Assembly (NCBI RefSeq): GCF_002080045.1
Contig: NZ_MUIN01000010.1
Coordinates: 124,001-188,000 of the forward strand
DNA: 64,000 bases
From: Pseudomonas sp. Bc-h
GTDB taxonomy: Bacteria > Pseudomonadota > Gammaproteobacteria > Pseudomonadales > Pseudomonadaceae
Direction: 5' to 3'
Part shown: positions 1 to 8,395 of the stretch, in pieces
Numbering within the stretch: the stretch's first letter is position 1
Layout: every line of letters starts with the position of its first letter
The notes under the pieces: generated by a model
Told to the model about the DNA's origin: nothing
Databases searched by the model: none
The model's input: only the letters and a program-made list of their open reading frames with translations
Made by a program: the position numbers and the translations under genes

Positions 1-91
1 ATCGTGCAAACGATCTTTCGCGAGCAAGCTCCCTCCCACAGGAAATGTGCTACGCAGAAAGATCCGGCGTTTGCAGGACTTTCACTCCCGG
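1..91. other. Gene-free left edge
   Basis: There is no convincing gene here. Positions 20-40 contain a GAGCAAGCTCCCTCCCACA-like string, of the type found in short intergenic repeats of fluorescent pseudomonads. The opposing repeat arm is not visible, so it may only be a fragment. This stretch lies downstream of the long minus-strand operon that ends with the glutathione transferase gene. I see no clear hairpin terminator. Confidence 0.4.
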
Positions 92-748
92 TTACTGCAA
101 CGCCAGCGACTTCTCGCCCGCCGCCACTTCCCTGCCCTTTTCATAGGCTCTCTGCACGGCCGGTCGGGCCTTGATGCGTTCGCGCCAGGCATTGATATTC
201 GGGTAGTGCGCCAGGTCCTGGCCCTGACGCAGCGGCTGAATCCACGGGAAGATCGCCATGTCGGCGATGGAATATTCCCCCGCCACGAACGGCACTTCGC
301 TCAGACGCTTTTCCAGCACGCCGTAGAGTCTCGCGGCTTCGGCGCCGAGCAGGTCGAGGGCGAACGGGATGGGCTCCGGCGCCTTCTCCTTGAACAGCTG
401 CAGCTGGCTCAGGTAAGGCGTCACATGCCCGACCTGCCAGAACAGCCATTCCTGCACCCGCTGACGTTCGGCCGTACCTTGCGCCGGTAAAAAACGCCCG
501 GCCTTGTCCGCCAGATAATTGAGAATAGCCCCGGATTCGAACAGGCTCAGCGGCTGGCCGTCTGCAACAGGCGCGTGATCGACAATCGCCGGAATTCGCC
601 CGTTGGCGCTGATCGCCTGGAACCAGTCCTGTTTCTGCTCGCCACTGCGAATATTGATGGGCCGCAGGCGGTATGCCTGCTCCAGTTCTTCGAGCAGGAT
701 GCCGACTTTCAGGCCGTTCCCGGTGGGCCAGTAATAGAGATCGATCAT
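92..748 (-). CDS. Glutathione S-transferase family protein (YfcG/YghU/Ure2-like)
   Basis: This is a cytosolic glutathione transferase of 218 aa, a normal family length. The N-terminal thioredoxin-like half (about 1-85) has the NGRIPAIVD segment (49-57) with its cis-proline and the FESGAI motif (70-75) that binds the glutathione gamma-glutamyl group. The C-terminal half is all-helical and contains IADMAIFPWI. An early TGN at 9-11 resembles the Ure2p/YfcG group, which reduces disulfides or glutathione conjugates. It is the last gene of a nine-gene minus-strand operon, and its ATG overlaps the stop of the dioxygenase-like gene upstream by four bases. Pairing with a thiol dioxygenase suggests work on a thiol or disulfide substrate (inference). 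The exact substrate cannot be read from sequence. Confidence 0.85.
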   Translation of the reverse strand: MIDLYYWPTGNGLKVGILLEELEQAYRLRPINIRSGEQKQDWFQAISANGRIPAIVDHAPVADGQPLSLFESGAILNYLADKAGRFLPAQGTAERQRVQEWLFWQVGHVTPYLSQLQLFKEKAPEPIPFALDLLGAEAARLYGVLEKRLSEVPFVAGEYSIADMAIFPWIQPLRQGQDLAHYPNINAWRERIKARPAVQRAYEKGREVAAGEKSLALQ

Positions 749-1341
749 GAGTAGGCCTTGATCGACGGGGCCATTTGCGACGCGTTGTAGTTGAGCACCC
801 TGCCTTCGGTGTTGACGCCGTATCGCCCGTTCAATGATTCAAGCGGACGGCCGTAGAGGTGGAAATGCAACGTCGGTTTGTCGCCATCGACCTTGATGCC
901 GTGCAAGTCTTCCCCCAGGAAGCTGATCGACGTGCCCGGCTGCACCACTACTTCCTTATCCAGCTCAAGCTTGGCAAATGTAGGGTCACTGCCATCGTCG
1001 GTGCGCGCCCACACATAGTTGATTTCCTGACCTTCCACCGCGACGATCACCGCCCAGGTTTCGTGGTTGTGCGGCAGCGTGCTTTTGCCCGGCAGCAAGG
1101 AATTCATGTACAGCGTCGGCGTCTCGCCGTCGTCGTTCAGACGATACCGAAAGGCCGTATCGCCCTCGCCCGGCACTGGCGCAGGGAAGGTGCCGAAATT
1201 GAACAGATCGCGACGCTCGGCCAGCCCTTCGAGCAGGCTGACGATCTCTTGCAACGCTTGGCGATCAACGCCCCTTTGATGGATGACGCGGATTTTCTGC
1301 AGGAAATCTTCGATCACTTGGCTGCGATTTTCGGTGCTCAT
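745..1341 (-). CDS. Cysteine-dioxygenase-like cupin (thiol dioxygenase family)
   Basis: This is a 198-aa single-domain cupin. Likely iron ligands are H91 and H93 (in LPHNHETWAVI) and H147 (in EDLHGIK), with H159 and H161 following in LHFHLYG. This arrangement is typical of cysteine dioxygenase and 3-mercaptopropionate dioxygenase, which add O2 to a thiol to give a sulfinate. Bacterial members act on cysteine, 3-mercaptopropionate or related thiols, and the sequence does not decide which. The gene sits between an ABC ATPase (43 nt upstream) and a glutathione transferase (overlapping), inside an operon with an aminotransferase and a hydroxyacid dehydrogenase. That set would fit breakdown of a sulfur amino acid or its keto/hydroxy analogue (inference). 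Confidence 0.8.
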   Translation of the reverse strand: MSTENRSQVIEDFLQKIRVIHQRGVDRQALQEIVSLLEGLAERRDLFNFGTFPAPVPGEGDTAFRYRLNDDGETPTLYMNSLLPGKSTLPHNHETWAVIVAVEGQEINYVWARTDDGSDPTFAKLELDKEVVVQPGTSISFLGEDLHGIKVDGDKPTLHFHLYGRPLESLNGRYGVNTEGRVLNYNASQMAPSIKAYS

Positions 1342-1384
1342 CAGGTGCTCCTTTTATTAGTCATTGATCGCCAGTCACCACCTG

Positions 1385-2224
1385 TCAAACCGACAGGCTG
1401 TACCGGCTGATATTGCTCAATAGAAACGGGTCGCCACTGGCCACCGGACGACGTTCGGCATCGCCCAGGGCGTGGCGCAAAAAGGTCTGCGTGCGCTCGC
1501 TGGTGGGGCGCTGGAAAATCTGTTCGGCGCTGCCGTGTTCGACGATCAGGCCGTTCTCGGTGAAATACACCACGTCACTGATGTCCTCGGCGAAGCGCAT
1601 TTCGTGGGTGACCAGCACGCAGGTCATGCCCTCCTCAGTCAGCTCGCGAATCACCGTCAGCACCTCGCCGACCGTTTCCGGATCCAGCGCCGACGTCACC
1701 TCATCGAACAGGATCAGTTCGGGGCGCATCGCCAGCGCCCGGGCAATCGCCACGCGCTGTTGCTGACCGCCGGACAACTGCCCAGGGTAGGCATCGGCCT
1801 TGTGTTCCATGCGCACCTTGGCCAGCAACGCACGGGCTTCTTTCTCGGCGTCCACCGCGTTGCGGCCCAACACTTTGCGCGGTGCGATCACCAGGTTTTC
1901 CAGCACCGACAGGTGGGGAAACAGGTTGTACTGCTGGAACACGAAGCCCACCCGCTTGCGCAACTCAATGCGCTGCGCCTCGTTATTGAGCGTGTGCACC
2001 TCAGTTTGGCCAACACGAATCGCGCCGCGTTGCGGCTGCAGTAAACCAGTGATGCAGCGCAGAATGGTCGACTTGCCCGAACCCGACGGGCCGATGATCG
2101 ACACCGCCTGACCGCGCTGTACATCCAGATCGATGCCCTTGAGGACCTTGTTGCTGCCGAACGACAGATGAATGTCGCGCAAGCTGATCAAGGGCTGGTC
2201 GGCGCGCGTTTCAGGAGAAGGCAT
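1385..2224 (-). CDS. ABC transporter ATP-binding protein (polar amino acid type)
   Basis: This is the 279-aa ATPase of a polar-amino-acid-type importer, acting at the inner membrane face. Walker A is GPSGSGKST (45-53), the signature is LSGGQQQR (150-157) and Walker B is LILFDE (170-175). The Q-loop FVFQQYNLFPHLSV is also clear. The reading frame extends further upstream, but the ATG at 2224 is preferred: a GGAG Shine-Dalgarno lies seven bases before it, and it overlaps the end of the upstream permease gene by 14 bases. The C-terminal tail of about 35 residues is longer than the minimal family core. Neighbouring permeases and receptors complete the transporter. The substrate is unknown. Confidence 0.9.
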   Translation of the reverse strand: MPSPETRADQPLISLRDIHLSFGSNKVLKGIDLDVQRGQAVSIIGPSGSGKSTILRCITGLLQPQRGAIRVGQTEVHTLNNEAQRIELRKRVGFVFQQYNLFPHLSVLENLVIAPRKVLGRNAVDAEKEARALLAKVRMEHKADAYPGQLSGGQQQRVAIARALAMRPELILFDEVTSALDPETVGEVLTVIRELTEEGMTCVLVTHEMRFAEDISDVVYFTENGLIVEHGSAEQIFQRPTSERTQTFLRHALGDAERRPVASGDPFLLSNISRYSLSV

Positions 2225-2999
2225 AACGTCGCTCCAGGTATTGAGTGAGTCGGGAAATCGGGTAGCAATAAGCGAAGAACAACGCCAGCACACTGAAATA
2301 GATCAGCACCGTAAAACCGGTCCGGTTGACCGTGTTGCTGGCGATCTGCGCGGTGTCGATCAGATCGTGCACACCCACCAGCGAGGCCAGTGCGGTGCCC
2401 ATGGTGATGACCGCGTAGAGGTTCATCCACGGCGGCAACATGCGCTTGAAGCACTGCGGCAGGATGATCGAACGAAAGATCTGCCCGCGAGTGAAGGCCA
2501 GCGAACGCGAGGCTTCCCATTGGGTACTGGGGATCGAACCGATGGCGCCACGAAAGATTTCCGCTACGTTGGCGCTGGCCGGCAATGCCAGACCAATGGT
2601 CACCTTCACCCAGTCAGGAAAGGCGATCCAGGATTTGCCGATGTGCAGTTCGAACGGGAACACGTAAGTGGTGAAGTAGATCAGCACCAGCCACGGCGCA
2701 TTGCGAAACACCTGGACCCAGATCCTCGCCGGCAATCGGGTGATCCACAAAGGCGAAACGCCCAGCGCACCAATCAACAAGCCGAGCACCGAGCCAATCG
2801 CAATCGCCAGCAGGCTGATCAGGATGTTCTGCCCGAAACCAGCCGCCAACGCTGGCGACCACTCGTACAACGCAGCAAACACAGGGTTCTGCGGGACGCC
2901 AAAGATCACGAACAACGCAATCACGGCAACGATTACAAGCTTGCCCGGATGCCGACGCGGCCAGGACTGCGGCACGCTCACGGATGAATCAATGGCCAT
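2211..2999 (-). CDS. ABC transporter permease (polar amino acid type)
   Basis: This is a 262-aa inner-membrane permease of the HisM/GlnP family. About five hydrophobic segments are visible, and the family's EAA loop is present in EIFRGAIGSIPSTQWEAS, which docks onto the ATPase. The first segment (about residues 20-40) follows a short charged N-terminus. It overlaps the second permease gene upstream by 11 bases and the ATPase gene downstream by 14, so the three are probably translationally coupled. Two permeases plus one ATPase is the usual layout for this transporter class. The substrate is not decidable from sequence. Confidence 0.88.
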   Translation of the reverse strand: MAIDSSVSVPQSWPRRHPGKLVIVAVIALFVIFGVPQNPVFAALYEWSPALAAGFGQNILISLLAIAIGSVLGLLIGALGVSPLWITRLPARIWVQVFRNAPWLVLIYFTTYVFPFELHIGKSWIAFPDWVKVTIGLALPASANVAEIFRGAIGSIPSTQWEASRSLAFTRGQIFRSIILPQCFKRMLPPWMNLYAVITMGTALASLVGVHDLIDTAQIASNTVNRTGFTVLIYFSVLALFFAYCYPISRLTQYLERRYAFS

Positions 3000-3741
3000 A
3001 ACCGGGCATCCTCAATCTGGCTTCGAGGGCACGGCCCACACAATTGACGACGAAGCTGAGCAGGCCGAAAAACGCCAGCAGCAGAATCATCAGTTCCAGC
3101 ACGTTATCGCTCTGGGTCCAGATCATGATCGACGCATAGGTGATGTCGCCCACGGCGATCGCCGAAGCGACAGCCGTCATCTTCACCAGGTCGATCAGGT
3201 TGTTGATCAGCGATGGCAAGGCAAACCGGACTGCCAGCGGCAGCTGCACATTCCACAGCAACTGACGGCTGCTGAACGCCAGCGAATTGGCAGCCTCCAT
3301 CGTCACGGCGGGCACGGCTTCGATGCCGGCGCGCAAGGCCTCGGCATGAAACGCACCTTTGTGCAGGGAAATCACGATGACCACCCAGGCGAATGGCGTC
3401 AGCGGATTTGCAGTGCCAACCGCCTGGGTCAGCAACATGTTCAACACCAGAAACGCGCAGTACAGCTGCACCAGCGTCGGCGTATTGCGCGTGACCTCGA
3501 TGAACACCCGCGCAGGCTTTGCCAGCCAAGGCTTGCCGCTGGTGAGCATCGCTGCCAGTACCAAGCCCGCGACCAGACTGCCGACGATGGTGAACAGGCA
3601 CAGCAAGACCGTGGTCAGCGCGCCCTCAACCATCGAGCCGCGCTGATAGGCGTCCAGTAGAAAGCTGTAGTTCAGACCGAACTTCGCCGTCCACTGCACA
3701 AACCCTGTCAGCCATTCATTGAAGGCAAGCCAGTGACTCAT
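2989..3741 (-). CDS. ABC transporter permease (polar amino acid type)
   Basis: This is the second inner-membrane permease, 250 aa. Hydrophobic segments begin around residue 40 and the EAA loop reads EALRAGIEAVPAVTMEAAN. The start at 3741 (MSHWLAFNEW) is chosen because its ATG overlaps the aminotransferase stop as ATGA. The longer upstream frame is proline- and glutamine-poor read-through of the aminotransferase gene and is not convincing. With the downstream permease it should form the heterodimeric channel served by the ATPase at 1385-2224. Two periplasmic receptors for the system are encoded further upstream in the same operon. Confidence 0.87.
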   Translation of the reverse strand: MSHWLAFNEWLTGFVQWTAKFGLNYSFLLDAYQRGSMVEGALTTVLLCLFTIVGSLVAGLVLAAMLTSGKPWLAKPARVFIEVTRNTPTLVQLYCAFLVLNMLLTQAVGTANPLTPFAWVVIVISLHKGAFHAEALRAGIEAVPAVTMEAANSLAFSSRQLLWNVQLPLAVRFALPSLINNLIDLVKMTAVASAIAVGDITYASIMIWTQSDNVLELMILLLAFFGLLSFVVNCVGRALEARLRMPGYGH

Positions 3742-4955
3742 GCCAGCGCCTCCACCCGCAGCTGTGCGCAGGCGTTGGCGATTCGACGCCCCGCATCGAT
3801 CACACTGCTGGTGGCGGTGGCGATCGACAGGCGAAACCACGGCGACAAGCCATACGCGCTCCCCGCCACACCGGCCACGCCCTGCTCCAGCAGATAATCC
3901 ACCACGTCACCGTCGTTGTTCAGGCGCTGGCCGTCGGGGCGAACCCGGCCCAGCAACCCTTCGCAACGCACGAAGACGAAGAAACCGCCTTCCGGTATCA
4001 GCACATCGAGGCCATCCACTTCGCTCAAAGTGGCTACCAACAGATCGCGACGTTGCTGATAGGCCTGCACCTGCTCCGGCAGAAACGCCAGCCCACCCTC
4101 GAACGCCGCCAGTGCTGCTGCCTGCCCCACCGACGAAGCACCGGAGGTCGATTGCGACTGGATGACGGTCATCGCGCTGGTCAGCTCCTGAGGACCAGCA
4201 CCGAAGCCGATGCGCCAGCCGGTCATGGCGTAGGTTTTCGAGACACCGCCGACCAGCAGCGCTCGGGATTGCAGGTCCGGCGCGACGTTCAGCAGGCTCA
4301 AGGCAGGTTGGCCGTCGAAACGGATGTGCTCGTAAAGCTCGTCCAGCAACACCAGGACCTGCGGGTGTCGGCGCAGCACCTCGGCCAGCGCCAGCAATTG
4401 GGCCTCGCTGTACACCGCGCCGCTGGGATTGCCCGGCCCGTTGAGAATCAACCAGCGGGTGCGCTCATTGATGTGTTGCTCCAGTTGCTCGGGCGTCAAC
4501 TTGCAGCCCTGCTCCAGACCACACTCGATGAAGACCGGCTCGCCACCGTTGACCCGCACGATGTCCGGAAACGACGGCCAGTAAGGCACCGGCACCAGCA
4601 CTTCATCGCCGTCATCGAGGGTCGAAGCGAAGGCGTTGAAGATCACCTGCTTGGCGCCGTTGCCGACGACGATGGAAGGCAACGCGTAGTCAAGACGGTT
4701 TTCCCGCTGCAACTTGCCTTGAATCGCCTCGCGCAGCCTTTTCACCCCTGGGGTCGGCGTGTACTTGGTCGCGCCACCCTCGATGGCTTTGTAGGCCGCC
4801 TGTTTGATGTGCTCGGGGGTGTCGAAATCAGGCTCGCCGGTGGTCAGGTCGAGAATGTCGCGACCCGCCTCGCGCAGGGCGGTGGCCTGGGATTTGGCCG
4901 CAGCGTTTGCGGACAGGGAAACGCGCTGCACGCGTCGAGACAGACGAACGCTCAT
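3738..4955 (-). CDS. PLP-dependent aminotransferase, class I/II
   Basis: This is a 405-aa fold-type I aminotransferase of the aspartate/aromatic family. The PLP-binding lysine is K240 in GGVSKTYAMTGWRIG. The NPSG motif (176-179) and the LLDELYEH segment (D205) bind the cofactor. It exchanges an amino group between an amino acid and a 2-oxoacid in the cytoplasm. Both ends overlap neighbours by four bases (ATGA), with the FAD-linked dehydrogenase upstream and the permease downstream. A dehydrogenase making a 2-oxoacid beside an aminotransferase suggests interconversion of hydroxy, keto and amino forms of one imported compound (inference). Substrate specificity cannot be read. Confidence 0.88.
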   Translation of the reverse strand: MSVRLSRRVQRVSLSANAAAKSQATALREAGRDILDLTTGEPDFDTPEHIKQAAYKAIEGGATKYTPTPGVKRLREAIQGKLQRENRLDYALPSIVVGNGAKQVIFNAFASTLDDGDEVLVPVPYWPSFPDIVRVNGGEPVFIECGLEQGCKLTPEQLEQHINERTRWLILNGPGNPSGAVYSEAQLLALAEVLRRHPQVLVLLDELYEHIRFDGQPALSLLNVAPDLQSRALLVGGVSKTYAMTGWRIGFGAGPQELTSAMTVIQSQSTSGASSVGQAAALAAFEGGLAFLPEQVQAYQQRRDLLVATLSEVDGLDVLIPEGGFFVFVRCEGLLGRVRPDGQRLNNDGDVVDYLLEQGVAGVAGSAYGLSPWFRLSIATATSSVIDAGRRIANACAQLRVEALA

Positions 4956-6391
4956 TGTTCGGTGCTCCGGTTTTCGACACTCGCCAGAACCTTGTCTGGG
5001 TTGAGCAGATTGAGGGGATCGAGCGCCTGCTTCACGCGACGCATCAGGTCCAGTTCGACGGCGCTCTTGTAGCGCGGCAGCATCGCCCGCTTGCGCTGCC
5101 CGATCCCGTGCTCGGCGCTGATCGAGCCGCCAAAGGCATGGGCGCTGTCATGCACCCGTTCACTGAGTTCGGCGTAGTGCGCCATGTGCGCCTCGACCGT
5201 GGAGTTCAGCGGATGAGCGACGTTGTAATGCAGGTTGCCGTCGCCCAGGTGGCCGAAGGTGAAATTGCGCACGCCGGGAAAGTGTTGTTGGAGCAATGCG
5301 TCGGTGTGCTCGACGAACTCGACGATGCGCGAGATCGGAATCGAAATGTCGTGCTTCATGTTGCGCCCCGCTAGCTTCTGCGCCTCGCTCATGTTTTCCC
5401 GCAGCAGCCACAAAGCTTCGCTCTGGGCCAGGCTTTCGGCGATCAGGGCATCGGCCAGCAAGTCCTCTTCAAAAGCGCTGCCCAGCACGTCCTCGAACGC
5501 CTGACGGGCGTGGGCTTCGCTGTGGTTATCGGACAGTTCAAGCAAGGCGAACCAGGGTTGCGGCGCATGCAAAAACGGCTGTGGCCCTTCGGGAAACTGC
5601 TCGCGCAACAGGGCCAGACAATCGGCGGTCAGCAGCTCGAAAGCCGTGAGGCTTGCGCCAAAACCGGCGCGGGCATGGGATAGAAAGCTCACCGACTGGC
5701 CGAGTGAGTCGAAGGCCAGAAACGCCGTGGACTGGGCTTTCGGCAACGGGAACAGCTTCAAGGTCGCTGCAGTGATGATGCCCAGCGTGCCTTCGCTGCC
5801 GATGTACAGATCGCGCAGGTCATAACCGGTGTTGTCCTTGCGCAGACCGCGCAAACCGTTCCAGATTTCGCCTTCGGCGGTGACCACTTCAAGGCCCAGT
5901 GTCAGCTCCCGGGTATTGCCGTAGCGCAGGACTGCCGTGCCGCCAGCGTTGGTCCCCAGATTGCCGCCGATGGTGCAGCTGCCCTCGGCGCCGAGGCTCA
6001 GGGGAAACAGGCGTCCGGCGTCACGGGCCACGTCCTGCACATTCTGCAGAATGCAGCCGGCTTCGACGGTCAACGTGTCGTTGTCGGTATCGATCTGGCG
6101 TACCCGATTCAGTCGGTCCAGCAACAACAATACCGAACTGCCGCTGGCGTCCGGCGTTGCCGCACCCATTAGCCCGGTGTTGCCGCCCTGGACCACAATC
6201 GGGGTTTTGTGAGCAACACAGGCGCGCACCACGGCCGCGACTTCTTCTGTATTGGCCGGACGAACCAGCGCCAGCGCCTTGCCGACGTAGGTGCCCTGTT
6301 TGTCGGTCAGTTGTGTCTGCGATTCATCACCCGGCAGTACGTAACCGATGCCGAGCAATTGCTGCAAAGTCTGGAACAGATCGCTGCTCAT
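4952..6391 (-). CDS. FAD-linked 2-hydroxyacid dehydrogenase (GlcD/D2HGDH-like)
   Basis: This is a 479-aa flavoprotein of the FAD-linked oxidase family that includes glycolate oxidase GlcD, D-lactate dehydrogenase and D-2-hydroxyglutarate dehydrogenase. The N-terminal PCMH-type FAD domain (about 40-220) carries the VVQGGNTGLMG motif. The C-terminal FAD-linked oxidase domain has the family histidine motifs GHLGDGNLHYNV and SAEHGIGQRKR, ending near NPDKVL. It should oxidise a D-2-hydroxyacid to the 2-oxoacid. Its stop overlaps the start of the aminotransferase gene, so the product may be transaminated next (inference). The 18-nt gap to the receptor gene upstream supports one transcript. Confidence 0.87.
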   Translation of the reverse strand: MSSDLFQTLQQLLGIGYVLPGDESQTQLTDKQGTYVGKALALVRPANTEEVAAVVRACVAHKTPIVVQGGNTGLMGAATPDASGSSVLLLLDRLNRVRQIDTDNDTLTVEAGCILQNVQDVARDAGRLFPLSLGAEGSCTIGGNLGTNAGGTAVLRYGNTRELTLGLEVVTAEGEIWNGLRGLRKDNTGYDLRDLYIGSEGTLGIITAATLKLFPLPKAQSTAFLAFDSLGQSVSFLSHARAGFGASLTAFELLTADCLALLREQFPEGPQPFLHAPQPWFALLELSDNHSEAHARQAFEDVLGSAFEEDLLADALIAESLAQSEALWLLRENMSEAQKLAGRNMKHDISIPISRIVEFVEHTDALLQQHFPGVRNFTFGHLGDGNLHYNVAHPLNSTVEAHMAHYAELSERVHDSAHAFGGSISAEHGIGQRKRAMLPRYKSAVELDLMRRVKQALDPLNLLNPDKVLASVENRSTEQ

Positions 6392-6409
6392 CGAAGGGCT
6401 CCAGGGAGA

Positions 6410-7261
6410 TCAGTTATTGGCAAGCGGCGCGGCGTTGCGGAACTGCTCATGCAGATCGCGCAGGGCCTGGGACGGCGCCATGCCGGTCCGCTCGCCCACT
6501 TCGATCAGCCAGCCGCTGCGGTGCCAGTCGCGAATGATCGCGTCGAGTTTCGCTTGAGTGTCGTGCTCGCCCTTGCGCACCCAGATCACCGATTTCGACG
6601 GGATCAGATCACTCGCCAGAGGAATGTTGTAGTCGGCCCACTCCGGGTCATCCAGCAGCGCATGCATGGTCGGGCTGACGTGCACTGCAGCCACGCAACC
6701 GTTGCCGCGCAGCGAGAGCAGCGACTCGGACTGACTGCGGAAAGCCTTGATCTGCGCGCCGTAGGTTTCCTGAAGCGGTTTGATGAAGTTGCTGCCTTGA
6801 GACACACAGACCGGCTTGCCCTTGAGGTCTTCCCAGTTGCTGATGCCGGCACCTTTGCGAATCAGCGCCGCGCCGCCGACTTCTTCATACGGGGTTGGCA
6901 CGTAGTCAAGGATTTCGGCGCGCTCGTCGGTGTACTGCATGTTGGCGATCAGGATGTCGACTTTGCCCTGCTGCAGGAACTGCACGCGATTGGGCGCCAG
7001 CACCGAAACGGTCTCGACCTCGACGCCCAGCTTCTGGGCGATGCCCTTGGCCAACTCGACGTTGTAGCCCAGATGCTCGCCAGTCTTGGGGTCGATGGTG
7101 CCGAACGGCGGACCGCTGAGGATCACGCCGATGCTGATCTTGTGACGTTGCTGGATCTTGTCCAGCGTCGCGTCCGCCTGGGCCAGGGTGGCGCACAGGG
7201 TCAGGCCTAGAAAAACGCCAAACACTGACAGGGTTTTACCGATGGAAAAACTGCTCATCAA
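6410..7261 (-). CDS. ABC transporter periplasmic substrate-binding protein
   Basis: This is a 283-aa periplasmic receptor of the polar amino acid type (SBP_bac_3). A signal peptide of about 29 residues ends near ATLAQA. The mature protein has the two-lobed pattern with SIGVILSGPPFGTID early and EGxN-like strands. Two cysteines, in GKPVCVSQGSNF and RGNGCVAAVH, are placed as in receptors with one disulfide. It is paralogous to the product of 7303-8145, with about half of residues shared by eye, so the operon encodes two receptors for one transporter. They may bind related ligands (inference). ATG 7261 and ATG 7258 are both possible starts. Confidence 0.88.
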   Translation of the reverse strand: MMSSFSIGKTLSVFGVFLGLTLCATLAQADATLDKIQQRHKISIGVILSGPPFGTIDPKTGEHLGYNVELAKGIAQKLGVEVETVSVLAPNRVQFLQQGKVDILIANMQYTDERAEILDYVPTPYEEVGGAALIRKGAGISNWEDLKGKPVCVSQGSNFIKPLQETYGAQIKAFRSQSESLLSLRGNGCVAAVHVSPTMHALLDDPEWADYNIPLASDLIPSKSVIWVRKGEHDTQAKLDAIIRDWHRSGWLIEVGERTGMAPSQALRDLHEQFRNAAPLANN

Positions 7262-7302
7262 CGAATGCCTTGTATGAAATGCCTGAACGGTCGGTAAACG
7301 CT

Positions 7303-8145
7303 TCAGGCGCCCGCGGCCTGGAACTTGTCATGCAGCTCGACCAACGCGGGTGACGCCGGGGTGATGTGGTGGCGCTTTTCGGCCTCGATCAGCCAGCCCG
7401 TGCGGTGCCAGCCTTTGACGATGGCATCGAGTTTGGCCTGGGTGTCGGTTTCGCCCGGGCGGGTCCAGATCACCGAAGGCGCGGGGTTGAGTTCCGGGGT
7501 GATGGCTCGATAGTTCTGCCATTCAGGGCTGTCGGCGACCAGCGGATTGATCAGCGTGGCGTCGTGGACCGCCGCTACGCAGTTGTTGCCGCGCAGAGCC
7601 AGCAATGATTCCGAAGAGCTTTTGAAGGCTTTGAGTTCAGCGCCGAATTCGGTCAGCGGCTTGACGTAGCTGCTGCCTTGGGAGGTGCAGACAGGTTGGC
7701 CTTTGAGGTCTTCCCAACGGGTGATCTTGCTGTCTTTTAGCACCGCCGCTGTACCGCCGACGCGATAGAACGGCGTCGGCACGAAGCCCAGTTGCTGACC
7801 CCGTTCGGCGGTCCACTCCATGTTGGCGATCAGCAGATCGACCTTGCCCTGCTGCAGAAACTGCACGCGGTTGGCGGGCAACACCGGGATCAGTTCGACT
7901 TCGGCGCCAAGCTGACGACCCAGGTCTTCGGCCATGTCGACGTTCAGGCCCTTCGGCTTCTGATTGCTCGGATCGATGGAGCCGAACGGCCCACCGGAGA
8001 GCAGCACGCCGACCACCAGCCGGTGACGCTGCTCGATCTTGTCCAGTGTGGCATCGGCATGGGCCGCGAAGCTTGCGCCCAGGGCAGCCATCGCCCCGAC
8101 GAACAACGGCAACAAACGGGCAACGGGCGAGCGCGTGTATGGCAT
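7303..8145 (-). CDS. ABC transporter periplasmic substrate-binding protein (paralogue)
   Basis: This is a 280-aa receptor, the first gene of the nine-gene operon. A signal peptide ends near ASFAAHA. The mature sequence begins DATLDKIEQRH and repeats most blocks of the neighbouring receptor: LLSGGPFGSIDP, NRVQFLQQGKVDLLIANM, QPVCTSQGSSY and GNNCVAAVHD. The conserved cysteine pair suggests a disulfide. Tandem receptors with a single permease/ATPase set usually broaden or tune the ligand range. The 250-nt gap to the divergent LysR gene should hold the operon promoter. Confidence 0.87.
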   Translation of the reverse strand: MPYTRSPVARLLPLFVGAMAALGASFAAHADATLDKIEQRHRLVVGVLLSGGPFGSIDPSNQKPKGLNVDMAEDLGRQLGAEVELIPVLPANRVQFLQQGKVDLLIANMEWTAERGQQLGFVPTPFYRVGGTAAVLKDSKITRWEDLKGQPVCTSQGSSYVKPLTEFGAELKAFKSSSESLLALRGNNCVAAVHDATLINPLVADSPEWQNYRAITPELNPAPSVIWTRPGETDTQAKLDAIVKGWHRTGWLIEAEKRHHITPASPALVELHDKFQAAGA

Positions 8146-8395
8146 GGATTTCCCCTCGAATGGTCATCGGCTCGGCGCTTGCGACGGTGTACGTCGGCGC
8201 CTTGTAATGACACGCATCCTAGGGAGCAAAATCGGGCAACGGAAATTCAAATATCAAATATGGTTATAACTTTATGGTTTTAGCGTTTTGGAAAATTGGT
8301 TATAAGCGTTGAATTTCGGGGACTTAACATACTTTCGTCAGAAATGAATTCCCTAAAACATAAAATTTCGTAATGTATTAACCACTCCACCTGAT
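8146..8395. promoter_or_regulatory. Divergent promoter region between receptor operon and lysR gene
   Basis: This AT-rich stretch separates the minus-strand operon (starting 8145) from the plus-strand LysR gene. From 8250 to 8395 it is clearly richer in A and T than its surroundings, with several ATTAT/TTATAA-like strings (for example TTATAACTTTATGG near 8264-8277). LysR-type regulators usually bind T-N11-A dyads in such shared regions. I do not assign a single operator with confidence. Confidence 0.5.

Noticed and set aside
47..490. Plus-strand open frame over the glutathione transferase gene
   Set aside because: It is antisense to a well-supported gene with clear family motifs and has no ribosome site or family signal of its own.
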